Origin: JALYNX01 sp963746905
GTDB lineage: Bacteria; Actinomycetota; Acidimicrobiia; Spongiisociales; ZC4RG35
Direction of reading: 5' to 3'
Assembly: GCA_963746905.1 (NCBI GenBank)
Contig: CAVVCY010000001.1
Coordinates: 186,001 to 250,000, forward strand
DNA: 64,000 nucleotides
Both the position numbers and the translations under genes were made by a program. The notes beneath the pieces are model-generated. The model searched no databases, was not told where the DNA came from, and saw only the letters and a list, made by a program, of their open reading frames with translations. Positions 1 through 7,679 of this stretch are shown one piece after another (position 1 is the first letter of the stretch; each line of letters begins with the position of its first letter).

Positions 1-53
1 AGATCGGCGCCATCGGAGAGCCAGTCGAATTCGAAGGAGGCGAAGAGGAATGA
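1..53 (+). CDS. 3' end of an unidentified protein (partial)
   Basis: An open frame enters from the left edge and ends at a TGA that overlaps the ATG of the next gene (ATGA). The readable C-terminus is acidic and ends in Glu-Glu-Glu (tail EFEGGEEE). The overlap suggests translational coupling to the zinc-ribbon gene. Too little is present to name the protein. Confidence 0.5.
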   Translation, partial: IGAIGEPVEFEGGEEE

Positions 54-400
54 TCGTTCGGTGCGGCGCTTGCCGGACACAATTCGACGTGGCCGGCGCC
101 GGCCGGTTCTCCTGCCCTGCATGTGGCTCGGTGAACGTCGTCCGCAATCAGGCTGCGGCTGGCCCGGCAGCGGCCAGCCCCTATCCGGAGGCGCAAACGG
201 GCGCGCCCGCCGCACCACCTCCACCTCAACCCGACCGGCCATCTCCCAGGATTAGTTGCCCCGATTGTGCTTTCACCTTCATTGTGGGCGACATCCCGGT
301 CGCTACCTGTCCCAACTGCGGCATCGAGGTCCAGACGGGCAGGGGAACGCCGACTCCCAGTCTCGATGATGAGAGCCCTGCGTTGGCAGAAGAGGAATGA
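50..400 (+). CDS. Small double zinc-ribbon protein
   Basis: This 116-residue protein has two zinc-ribbon-like knuckle pairs: CGAC plus CPAC near residues 6-26, and CPDC plus CPNC near residues 70-91. A Pro/Ala-rich linker of about 40 residues separates them. The N-terminal pattern resembles MJ0042-type zinc fingers, found at the start of many bacterial proteins of unknown role. There is no signal peptide or membrane segment, so it is probably cytosolic. GAGG/AGAGG bases precede the ATG, and both neighbours overlap by four bases, making it the middle gene of a tight operon. The metal-binding role is inferred from the cysteines; the biological function is unknown. Confidence 0.7.
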   Translation: MIVRCGACRTQFDVAGAGRFSCPACGSVNVVRNQAAAGPAAASPYPEAQTGAPAAPPPPQPDRPSPRISCPDCAFTFIVGDIPVATCPNCGIEVQTGRGTPTPSLDDESPALAEEE

Positions 401-636
401 GCCGTCTCGCTCGCTTTCCCCACTACCGGTACATCGGTGTCAGGGACACGATGAAGTTCTATGACTGTGATGAAGACGGCGAATTCGAGGAATTGAGGGC
501 GAGGGTCGACTCGGAGGATCTGGTTGGGCGGAACCGCCTCCAGGCTTTCGCTCCTGACACCCCCGAGGAAGCCATCAATCGTGGCTATTCGCGGGCAGCC
601 GGGCCGGCTCCAGCCCAATCCGAATCGATCGACTAG
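397..636 (+). CDS. Hypothetical 79-residue protein
   Basis: The ATG overlaps the stop of the zinc-ribbon gene (ATGA), so it is probably translated by coupling. The N-terminus is basic and aromatic (FPHYRYIGVR), followed by an acidic stretch (DCDEDGEFEE) and a Pro/Ala-rich tail. No signal peptide or membrane segment is visible and I do not recognise a family. Its stop overlaps the convergent hydrolase gene by four bases. The coding call rests mainly on the overlap and on the codon pattern. Confidence 0.55.
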   Translation: MSRLARFPHYRYIGVRDTMKFYDCDEDGEFEELRARVDSEDLVGRNRLQAFAPDTPEEAINRGYSRAAGPAPAQSESID

Positions 637-1226
637 CCAGCCAGTCCCTGGGCAACCAGGTCTCCGATCTTCCTCCCTCTCCCATGGAAGAAGTGGTCGC
701 CTGGCGTCAGGACGACATCTATTGACAAACGCCCCGCGTACGCCAGCAGCGCCTGAGCGTCGATCACCTGCTCTCTGGTCCCGACTATCAACCGCTTAGG
801 GCCGGGTGGCAGTGTGTCCGGCAGGTTCTCCGGTGGCGGAGCGATTCCAGAGTACGAAGGCGGGTTGGCATCGCCGGCCAGCCAGTGGAGGGCGACCCCA
901 GCGCCAAACGACCACCCGGCCAGGCTCAAGGGGAGGCCGGTGGCCCGAACTGATGCCACTGCTGCGGCCACGTCCAGCACCTCCGCAGTTCCGTAATCAT
1001 GGCTGCCGGTGCTGCTCCCCGTGCCACGGAAATTGAAGCGAAGCACCGAGAACCCGAGCTCAACGAGGCGGAGAGAGACTCCGATCATCAAAGGGGCGTT
1101 CATGGATCCTCGGTCCAGCGGATGGGGGTGGCAGAAGACAGTTGCACCGATCGGATCGGCGGCGTGATCCCACCGAGCTTCGAGGCGTTCGCCGTCCGAG
1201 GTTTCCAGCTCGACTCGATCGCTCAT
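633..1226 (-). CDS. Alpha/beta hydrolase, COG2945-like
   Basis: This 197-residue protein has the core signatures of small alpha/beta-fold hydrolases. These are an early HPHPLDRGSM motif typical of the COG2945 group, an FNFRGTGSS oxyanion-region strand, the nucleophile elbow GWSFGAG (Ser near residue 107), and a late GDHFFHGR that supplies the catalytic His. It lacks a signal peptide and is cytosolic. The substrate cannot be read from sequence; members of this group are mostly uncharacterised esterases. The start ATG overlaps the stop of an upstream 30-residue membrane microprotein ORF (ATGA), so the two are probably one transcript. Confidence 0.8.
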   Translation of the reverse strand: MSDRVELETSDGERLEARWDHAADPIGATVFCHPHPLDRGSMNAPLMIGVSLRLVELGFSVLRFNFRGTGSSTGSHDYGTAEVLDVAAAVASVRATGLPLSLAGWSFGAGVALHWLAGDANPPSYSGIAPPPENLPDTLPPGPKRLIVGTREQVIDAQALLAYAGRLSIDVVLTPGDHFFHGRGRKIGDLVAQGLAG

Positions 1227-1315
1227 CCCAGCACGACGAAGAACCAGACGGCGGCCGCACCGATGATCACGAAGGCGAGAACGGCCGAGGCGATGAGGAG
1301 CCAGCGGGTTGGCAT
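1223..1315 (-). CDS. 30-residue single-pass membrane microprotein
   Basis: A short ORF on the minus strand starts with ATG (Met-Pro-Thr-Arg-Trp), is almost entirely hydrophobic after the Arg (LLIASAVLAFVIIGAAAVW), and ends in a TGA overlapping the start of the hydrolase gene. One membrane helix fills nearly the whole peptide. A GTG nine codons upstream is an alternative start. No clear ribosome-binding site precedes either start. The exact stop/start overlap is the main argument that it is real and coupled to the hydrolase. Function is unknown. Confidence 0.45.
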   Translation of the reverse strand: MPTRWLLIASAVLAFVIIGAAAVWFFVVLG

Positions 1316-1381
1316 TGGGTTGGGGAGGGTAACCCCTGGCACAACTAGGCTCGGGAGGACAGTCCCACCGAAAGGTCAGTG

Positions 1382-2749
1382 TTGTACGACATCGTCATAG
1401 TCGGCGGCGGTCCAGGGGGATACGCCTCCGCTCTGTACGCCCACAACTTCGGTCTCTCGGTCGCGATGATCGACAAGGAGCGCCCGGGCGGCACGTGTCT
1501 CATCCGCGGTTGCATCCCCGCCAAGCAGTGGCTCCACGTTGCCGACGTTTTCAACACCGTCGCCAACGCAGCTGAATTCGGGGTCATCACCGATCAACCG
1601 AGCCTCGACTGGACGGCTGCCCTGGCCCGCAAGAACCAAACGGTCGAGGGTCTGGTTCGGGGCCTCGCCGGGCTTCTCAAACAAAAAGGTGTGGACGTCA
1701 TAACTGGCTTCGGGAAGCTGGCAGGGCCGGGCAAGGTCGAGGTGACTTCGGAAGGGGAAACTACCGTCATCGAAGGTCGAGCGGTCATCCTGGCCAGCGG
1801 CTCATATGCCCGAACCATTCCCGGTTATGACATCGATGGCAAACAGATTGTCACCTCGGATCACGCCCTCGATTGGGAGAGCCGCCCCGATTCGGTGGCG
1901 ATCATCGGCGGCGGGGTGATCGGCTGTGAGTTCGCATCCTTTCTCGTCGATGTCGGCGCCGAAGTGCACGTTTTCGAGGTCATGGACCAGATCCTGCCCG
2001 GGTCGGATCCGGACGCGGCCCGCCAGTTGCAACGCCAATTGCAGAAGCGAGGCGTGAAGTTCCACATCGGGGTTGCTGTGGGCCCGCCTGTCCTCGGATC
2101 GTCGGTCAAGGTGCCATTCGGCGAAGAATCGGTGGAGGTCGACGTGGTCCTGGTCTCCGTGGGAAGGGGCCCAAACACCGATGGCGTGGGCTTGGAGACG
2201 ACGTCGGCTGTGCTCGATCGAGGATTCGTGAAAGTCGACCCGGCCACGATGCAAACCGACCAGCCAGGTCTCTACGCGGTGGGGGACATCGTCGCCGGCA
2301 CCGCTCAGTTGGCTCATGTCGGTTTCGCCGAAGGCATTGCGGCGGTGACCCATATCGGCACCGGCAATTCGCAACCTGTGAACTATCAGGCGATCCCTCG
2401 CGTCACCTACACCCACCCCGAGGTGGCAGAGGTTGGCCTATCCGAAGTCGACGCCGTTGCCCAGGGTCTGGAAGTGTCCGCCGCCAAGCATGCGTTCAAC
2501 GGGATCGGGCGAGCGATCATCATCGGCGACAACCAGGGTTTCGTGAAGGTGGTATCGGTCAAAGACGGCCCCATCGTCGGCGCAACCGTGGTCGGCCCGC
2601 ATGCCGGGGAATTGATCCATGAGTTGATGTATTCGGTGGGGTGGGAAGCCTTGCCTGCAGAGGCTGCGGCGTTGATCCACGCTCACCCAACGTTGTCCGA
2701 GGCGGTCGGCGAGACTTTGATGTCCGCCGCCGGTCGCAGTCTTCACTGA
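1382..2749 (+). CDS. lpd: Dihydrolipoyl dehydrogenase (E3)
   Basis: This FAD-dependent subunit reoxidises the dihydrolipoyl group of 2-oxoacid dehydrogenase complexes, passing electrons to NAD+. The N-terminal FAD motif is GGGPGGY. The redox disulfide is GGTCLIRGCIPAK (two Cys five residues apart near residue 40; the family usually has NV where this has IR). A second Rossmann motif, GGGVIGCEFA, follows, then the FAD-binding YAVGD and the dimer-interface HPTLSE with catalytic His and Glu. The length, about 455 residues, is normal. The frame is also open from GTG 1379; I prefer TTG 1382 because AAAGG then sits at better spacing. The E2 gene follows after 12 bases, so they form one operon. No E1 gene is in the window. 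Confidence 0.92.
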   Translation: MYDIVIVGGGPGGYASALYAHNFGLSVAMIDKERPGGTCLIRGCIPAKQWLHVADVFNTVANAAEFGVITDQPSLDWTAALARKNQTVEGLVRGLAGLLKQKGVDVITGFGKLAGPGKVEVTSEGETTVIEGRAVILASGSYARTIPGYDIDGKQIVTSDHALDWESRPDSVAIIGGGVIGCEFASFLVDVGAEVHVFEVMDQILPGSDPDAARQLQRQLQKRGVKFHIGVAVGPPVLGSSVKVPFGEESVEVDVVLVSVGRGPNTDGVGLETTSAVLDRGFVKVDPATMQTDQPGLYAVGDIVAGTAQLAHVGFAEGIAAVTHIGTGNSQPVNYQAIPRVTYTHPEVAEVGLSEVDAVAQGLEVSAAKHAFNGIGRAIIIGDNQGFVKVVSVKDGPIVGATVVGPHAGELIHELMYSVGWEALPAEAAALIHAHPTLSEAVGETLMSAAGRSLH

Positions 2750-2761
2750 GAGGAGAAAGTC

Positions 2762-4150
2762 TTGCCGACCACCGTAACGATGCCCCAACTCGGGGAGACC
2801 GTCACCGAGGGAACCATCCTGCGATGGGCCAAGAAAGTTGGCGATTCGATCGTCGAGGACGAGGTCCTTGTCGAGATATCGACCGACAAGGTGGACACCG
2901 AGGTCCCATCCCCGGCGTCGGGCACCATCCTCGAGATCCTCGTGGCCGAAGGGGACACGGTCGGAGTCGGTACTGCGCTGGTAGTGATCGGTGAAGCAGG
3001 CGAAGCGCCCATCTCTCCCCCCAGGAGCGGCAGCGACGTTGGGGGGAGTACCCCGGAGGGGGGAGGGGGGCAGTCGGACGCGCCGACTCCAGTGCTTGCA
3101 GAGCCCGCTCCACGACCTGTCGCGGAAGGTCCGAAGGAGCCCACCAACGAGGAGGTCGATGCCTTTTTCGCCGAGCCCGATGAGACCGAGAAGCAGCCAA
3201 ATCTCCTTTCCCCGGTTGTCAGGAAGCTGATCCGCGAGAACGAGATCGATGTCGCCCGCTTGTCGGGCAGCGGCCAGGGAGGCCGGATCACACGCAAGGA
3301 CGTCGAGTCCTATCTCGCCGGCGCCCCCGCGACGGCGCCGGCCGACGAGCCGAAGCCGGTAGCGGCGCCCGAGCAGCCGGCTGCCACGATCGAGCCCACG
3401 CCCGCTCCCACCCCCCTCGTTGTTGGTGAGGGTTCCGAGGAGGTCGAGTTGGATCGGCTCAGGGTGAGGACCGCCGAGAATCTGATCCGGGCAAAGCAAA
3501 CCGCCGCTCACGTGTGGACCTCGGTCGAGGTCGATTACGAGCGGGTGGAGCGGGTCCGCCAGGCGCACAAGGACCAGTTCAAGAAGGCCGAGGGCTTCTC
3601 ACTGACCTATCTGCCCTTCATCTCCAGGGCCACGATCGATGCCCTCAAGGCATTTCCAATCGTGAACAGCTCGTTCTATCTCGAGGAGAAGAAGTCGGTG
3701 CTCCACAAGAAAGTGGACCTTGGTATCGCCATCGACCTCAACCAGAGCGGTCTCGTCGTAGCGCGAGTGCGCAATGCTGACGGGCTGCGCCTGGTGGGAA
3801 TCGCTCGCTCCATCCGCGAGCTCGCGGATCGGGGTCGTGAAGGGAAGTTGGGCGTTGATGACCTGACTGGATCCACCTTCACCATCACCAATCCCGGACC
3901 GTTCGGTTCGTTCATGTCGGCGCCGATCATCAACGTGCCGAATGTGGCGATTCTCTCCACCGAGACTGTTTCGAAGCGAGCCGCGGTGATAACCACCGAC
4001 GACGGCCAGGACATGATCGCCATACGGCATATCGGATATCTCGGGCTCTCCTGGGATCATCGGGCCTTCGACGGCTCGACTGCGGTGCTCTTCCTGCAGA
4101 GGATCAAGCAAAACCTGGAGACCTGGGACTGGGAGCAGGAACTTGCATAG
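2762..4150 (+). CDS. Lipoyl acyltransferase E2 of a 2-oxoacid dehydrogenase
   Basis: TTG start with AGGAGA seven bases upstream. Domains run in the usual E2 order. The lipoyl domain occupies about residues 1-77 with the lipoylated Lys in TDKVDTE (Lys43). A long linker follows, then a peripheral subunit-binding domain (SPVVRKLIRE to TRKDVESYL, about residues 152-193), a second Pro/Ala linker, and the catalytic domain ending in the active-site motif DHRAFDG. It transfers acyl groups to CoA. The N-terminus closely resembles actinobacterial DlaT/SucB, so pyruvate, 2-oxoglutarate or branched-chain substrates are all possible. The first linker, about residues 85-104, is encoded by a G-rich repeat also found at the start of the next gene. 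Confidence 0.9.
   Translation: MPTTVTMPQLGETVTEGTILRWAKKVGDSIVEDEVLVEISTDKVDTEVPSPASGTILEILVAEGDTVGVGTALVVIGEAGEAPISPPRSGSDVGGSTPEGGGGQSDAPTPVLAEPAPRPVAEGPKEPTNEEVDAFFAEPDETEKQPNLLSPVVRKLIRENEIDVARLSGSGQGGRITRKDVESYLAGAPATAPADEPKPVAAPEQPAATIEPTPAPTPLVVGEGSEEVELDRLRVRTAENLIRAKQTAAHVWTSVEVDYERVERVRQAHKDQFKKAEGFSLTYLPFISRATIDALKAFPIVNSSFYLEEKKSVLHKKVDLGIAIDLNQSGLVVARVRNADGLRLVGIARSIRELADRGREGKLGVDDLTGSTFTITNPGPFGSFMSAPIINVPNVAILSTETVSKRAAVITTDDGQDMIAIRHIGYLGLSWDHRAFDGSTAVLFLQRIKQNLETWDWEQELA
3013..3070 (+). repeat. G-rich hairpin repeat, copy 1 (inside E2)
   Basis: A 58-base element runs from a C6 tract through CAGGAGCGGCAGCGACG to a G6 tract, then ACCCC and two further G6 tracts. CTCCCCCCA can pair with TGGGGGGAG as a nine-base stem. 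It is near-identical to positions 4155-4210. It stays in frame in the E2 linker, giving Ser/Pro/Gly-rich residues. The second copy differs by a small net indel, so the two copies are read in different frames in their later halves. Confidence 0.85.
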
Positions 4151-5879
4151 CGTTTCTCCCCCCAGGAGCGCAGCGACGTTTGGGGGAGTACCCCGAAGGG
4201 GGGAGGGGGGCTTCCCCGACGACCGGACACTCAGGGTCCGTTGGTTAGGCCGCCTTCCCTACGCCGAGGCATGGGACCTGCAGCGGGCCTTTCACGAAGG
4301 GAAGGTCGTCGGGCGCACTCCTGATGACTACCTGCTTCTTCTGGAGCATCCACCGGTGTTCACGATTGGACGCAACGGGTCCATCACCAACCTTCTGGCG
4401 ACCCAGGGTGCGGTCATGGAGGCAGGCGCCGAGATCCACCATGTCGATCGTGGCGGGGACATCACGTTCCACGGGCCCGGGCAATTGGTCGGGTATCCGA
4501 TCCTCTCCCTCGACGATCCGAAGCAGATCGTCCCCTATGTGCGTCGTCTCGAAGAGGTCTTGATCCGCACCCTTGCCGGGTTCGGGGTCGAAAGCTGGGT
4601 AGAACCGGGGCTGACCGGAGTGTGGACGGCACGAGGCAAGGTGGCGGCGATCGGAGTCAAGGTGGCGCGACGGGTCACGATGCACGGTTTCGCCCTCAAC
4701 CTCCATCCCGATCTCGGCTACTTCGAGATGATGAACCCCTGCGGGATCACCGACCGGGAGGTGACGACGGTCTCCGAACTGGTCGGACGCAAAGTCTCCC
4801 TGGAGGAAGTGGTCGAGGCCCTCATCCCGGTGTTTGCCGAAGTGTTCGGGTATCCGGACCCCGAGAGCCAGTTCGCGGCATTTGTCCGCGGTCAGGGGAA
4901 AGCCCGGGAGTTCGAAGTCGACCGATTGCTAGCCAATGGAACGTTCAGCGCCGAGAAGAGGGCCCAAGAGCCGGTACTCCTCAATGGAAGGCTCCCCGGC
5001 GAGCCGGAGCGCCCGCAGTGGATGCGGGTCACTGCCCGAATGGACGGCGAATACCTCGAGTTGAAGAAACTGATGCGGGGGATGGAGCTGAACACGGTTT
5101 GTGAGGAAGCCAACTGTCCGAACATCTACGAGTGCTGGGGGATGGGCACCGCCACATTGATGATCCTCGGGGACAAGTGCACACGGGCCTGCTCATTCTG
5201 CAACGTCAACACCGGGAAGCCAACGGAGCTCGATATCTTCGAGCCGTATCGAGCCGCGGAAGCGATCCGGAAGATGGGCCTCAAGCATGCCGTGATCACC
5301 TCGGTCAATCGTGACGACCTCGACGACGGCGGGTCGGGCATATTCGCCCACACCATCACCGAGACCCGACGTCAGTCGCCAGGAACCGAGATCGAAGTCT
5401 TGATCCCCGACTTCAAGGGTGACCGCGAGGCATTGCAGACCGTGATGGACGCCATTCCCGAGGTGCTCAATCACAACACCGAGACCGTGCTCAGACTGCA
5501 ACGCGACATCCGCACATCTGCGAACTACGGGCGCTCGCTGTCGCTGCTGTGGCGGGCCAAGCAAATGAACCCCGGCGGGTTGGTGAAGTCCGGCCTGATC
5601 GTCGGTATGGGGGAGACCCGTGAGGAAGTGCTCGGCGCCCTCGCTGATATGAGGGCGGTCGGCATCGACATCATCACCATCGGCCAGTACCTGCGCCCCA
5701 CCGCAAGACATCGACCGATCCATCGCTACGTCCACCCCGACGAGTTCGCTGAGTACAAGAGCTATGGCGAGGGTCAGGGAATCCCGCATGTGGAATCGGG
5801 CCCATTGGTCCGTTCCAGCTATCACGCCAAGGAGAGCCGGGCGGCCGTCCCGGTGTCGATCGGGACCGGGGCTCGCTAG
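4143..5879 (+). CDS. lipB-lipA: Octanoyltransferase-lipoyl synthase fusion (LipB-LipA)
   Basis: One uninterrupted 578-residue frame carries both lipoate-synthesis enzymes. LipB occupies about residues 28-245: RGGDITFHGPGQ, Lys166 in GKVAAIGVK, and catalytic Cys200 in NPCGITDR. It would move octanoyl groups from acyl carrier protein to E2. LipA fills about residues 290-578. It has the auxiliary cluster C-x4-C-x5-C (Cys320, 325, 331), the radical-SAM C-x3-C-x2-C (Cys346, 350, 353), and the C-terminal RSSYHA motif, and would insert two sulfurs. These are normally separate proteins. TTG 4143 overlaps the E2 stop, with AGGA upstream; no later start fits. Residues 5-23 come from the G-rich repeat. 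Position beside E3 and E2 fits the role. Confidence 0.9.
   Translation: MHSVSPPRSAATFGGVPRRGEGGFPDDRTLRVRWLGRLPYAEAWDLQRAFHEGKVVGRTPDDYLLLLEHPPVFTIGRNGSITNLLATQGAVMEAGAEIHHVDRGGDITFHGPGQLVGYPILSLDDPKQIVPYVRRLEEVLIRTLAGFGVESWVEPGLTGVWTARGKVAAIGVKVARRVTMHGFALNLHPDLGYFEMMNPCGITDREVTTVSELVGRKVSLEEVVEALIPVFAEVFGYPDPESQFAAFVRGQGKAREFEVDRLLANGTFSAEKRAQEPVLLNGRLPGEPERPQWMRVTARMDGEYLELKKLMRGMELNTVCEEANCPNIYECWGMGTATLMILGDKCTRACSFCNVNTGKPTELDIFEPYRAAEAIRKMGLKHAVITSVNRDDLDDGGSGIFAHTITETRRQSPGTEIEVLIPDFKGDREALQTVMDAIPEVLNHNTETVLRLQRDIRTSANYGRSLSLLWRAKQMNPGGLVKSGLIVGMGETREEVLGALADMRAVGIDIITIGQYLRPTARHRPIHRYVHPDEFAEYKSYGEGQGIPHVESGPLVRSSYHAKESRAAVPVSIGTGAR
4155..4210 (+). repeat. G-rich hairpin repeat, copy 2 (start of LipB-LipA)
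   Basis: This 56-base element matches 3013-3070 apart from a few changes around the loop and one in the GAAGGGG part. It lies immediately after the TTG start of the LipB-LipA gene and encodes residues 5-23 (SPPRS to GEGG). No start codon exists between the repeat and the first conserved LipB residues, so it must be translated if the protein is made. Confidence 0.85.
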
Positions 5880-5958
5880 CTGCTTTCCCTATGGGCTGTT
5901 CTTGCCCGGGCCGCCGCCGGTCGATGGTTAACGTCACTCTGTTTTGGTGGAGACCCGA

Positions 5959-7065
5959 ATGACCTCTGATTCCCTACGCCGTTTCGACCGGGCCGGCCGG
6001 ATCGGGAGGCTGCGCCAACTGATGTCGGAGGTGGAAGTTGACGCAGTCATGCTCTCCGTCGGCGCCGATCTTCCGTATTTCACCGGTTATGAGGCCATGG
6101 CCTCGGAACGCCTCACGATGCTCGTCGTGCGACAGACGGGCGATCCTCTGCTCATTGTTCCCGCTCTTGAGGCACCCCGAGTGCCACCCGGGCCATTCGA
6201 GATGCTCGCTTGGGCTGACACCGATGATCCCATCACCCTCGCCGCCAGGGCAGCCAACCATCCACGTCGTGTGGCGATAGGTGACAGCACCTGGTCGACG
6301 TTCCTGGTGGCACTCCAGAGAGAGTTACCAGAGGCTGAATGGGGACCTGCATCCGAGTTGACCAAACACCTGCGGATCCGCAAAGACGCCGACGAGATAG
6401 CCACCCTTCGCATGGCGGCCGAGGCGGCGGACCGGGTCTTGTTGCGGGCGGCAAGAGAGGTGAGATTCGAAGGTCGGTCTGAAAGACAGGTCGGGCGCGA
6501 CTTCGCCCTGCTGACGGTTGAGGAGGGCCACGAGGTTTCGTCGTTCACCATCATCGGCTCGGGGCCGAACAGTGCCTCACCGCACCATGAGCCAGGGTTG
6601 AGGGTGATGCGCGAGGGAGACCTCGTTGTCTGCGATTTCGGCGGCCGGGTGGGCGGATATTTCTCGGACGTCACTCGAACCTTCTCGGTGGGCGAACCGG
6701 GTAAGGAAGAAATCGCGGTGCATGCTCTGGTGGAGGAGGCGAATCGGGTTGGTAGGTCGGTCGTGGGCCCCGGGGTTCCATGTCAGGAGGTCGACCGCTG
6801 GTCCCGCAGCGTCATCGCCAGTGCCGGATATGGCAGATTCTTCATCCACCGGACCGGGCATGGCATCGGTCTCGAGGTCCACGAGCATCCGTACATGGTG
6901 GAGGGCAATGACCTGCTGATGCAGCCTGGCATGGCCTTCTCGATCGAGCCCGGTATCTATCTGCCCGGGAAGTTTGGGGTCCGGATCGAAGACATCGTCG
7001 TCTGCACCGAATCTGGGGTCGACGTCTTGAATCAAGCGGATCGAGGCCTGGTCATCGTCGCCTAG
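5959..7065 (+). CDS. M24-family metallopeptidase (Xaa-Pro aminopeptidase-like)
   Basis: The N-terminal creatinase-like domain (YFTGYEAMASERL) is followed by the pita-bread catalytic domain. The metal ligands are visible: Asp in VCDFGG, Asp in FSDVTRTF, His in TGHGIGLEVHEHP, Glu in SIEPGIY and Glu in RIEDIVV. It should cleave the residue before proline in peptides, in the cytosol. The frame is open from TTG 5944, but GGTGGAG sits six bases before ATG 5959, so I choose that ATG, giving 368 residues. It is separated by 79 bases from the LipB-LipA gene and may have its own promoter. Substrate specificity (Xaa-Pro dipeptide or longer) cannot be told. Confidence 0.88.
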   Translation: MTSDSLRRFDRAGRIGRLRQLMSEVEVDAVMLSVGADLPYFTGYEAMASERLTMLVVRQTGDPLLIVPALEAPRVPPGPFEMLAWADTDDPITLAARAANHPRRVAIGDSTWSTFLVALQRELPEAEWGPASELTKHLRIRKDADEIATLRMAAEAADRVLLRAAREVRFEGRSERQVGRDFALLTVEEGHEVSSFTIIGSGPNSASPHHEPGLRVMREGDLVVCDFGGRVGGYFSDVTRTFSVGEPGKEEIAVHALVEEANRVGRSVVGPGVPCQEVDRWSRSVIASAGYGRFFIHRTGHGIGLEVHEHPYMVEGNDLLMQPGMAFSIEPGIYLPGKFGVRIEDIVVCTESGVDVLNQADRGLVIVA

Positions 7066-7118
7066 GTAGCGCCGGCCGGTCAGGAGAGCTGGCGGCGAGG
7101 AAGTAGCATGCCTGCCCG

Positions 7119-7679
7119 ATGCCAGTCCATTCCGGCCCTGCTCTAGCCCTTTTCGGGCTGCTGGCGATCGCAGGGATCTTCAAGCTCCAGAGCCCTGCCC
7201 ACACCGCAGGCGCTCTGCGTGCGGCCCGACTACCCAGTTCGTTGCTCTCGGTGCGCGCCCTGGGGTTGGCCGAATTGGCGGTCGGGGCGGCGGGCATCGT
7301 GCTCGGTTCGTGGCCTCTCGCAGTCGTAGCTGCGATGTTCTATGCCGGTTTTGCCTGTTTTGTCGGCTACGCCCTCCGCAAGAGGCTGCCGATCGCCAGC
7401 TGTGGATGCCTGGGCACCGCCGACACCCCGCCGACCGGGCTGCACCTGGTCTTCAACACGATTGCCACGGTGTTCCTCGTGGCCTGTGCCGTGTTTCCAA
7501 TCGGCCCTTGGGGGGGTATAGGTAACGAGTCTTGGAAGGAAGCTCTGCCCTTTGTCATCTTCGTCGGTGTCACGGTGTACTTCTTCTATGCCCTGATCGC
7601 CGTCTTGCCCCAGGGGCGACAGCCCGTGGATAAGACGGTCATGGTCCCGATCCCTCGTCGCAAAGCCACCGCTCTATGA
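7119..7679 (+). CDS. MauE/DoxX-family redox membrane protein
   Basis: This 186-residue protein has about four hydrophobic segments and a cytosol/periplasm-facing CGCLG motif near residue 95, the arrangement of the MauE (PF07291-like) family. MauE proteins help form disulfides in the methylamine dehydrogenase light chain during export. The stop overlaps the ATG of the Tat-exported Cys-rich protein (ATGA), placing the presumed maturation factor directly ahead of its presumed client. A MauD-like gene follows. Family assignment comes from motif and topology; the client relationship is inferred from gene order. Confidence 0.75.
   Translation: MPVHSGPALALFGLLAIAGIFKLQSPAHTAGALRAARLPSSLLSVRALGLAELAVGAAGIVLGSWPLAVVAAMFYAGFACFVGYALRKRLPIASCGCLGTADTPPTGLHLVFNTIATVFLVACAVFPIGPWGGIGNESWKEALPFVIFVGVTVYFFYALIAVLPQGRQPVDKTVMVPIPRRKATAL

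Noticed and set aside
2438..3568. Long minus-strand open frame of about 376 codons opposite E3 and E2
   Set aside because: It lies wholly against two well-conserved genes, has no family motif and an Asp/Arg/Gly-rich composition typical of antisense frames in high-GC DNA.
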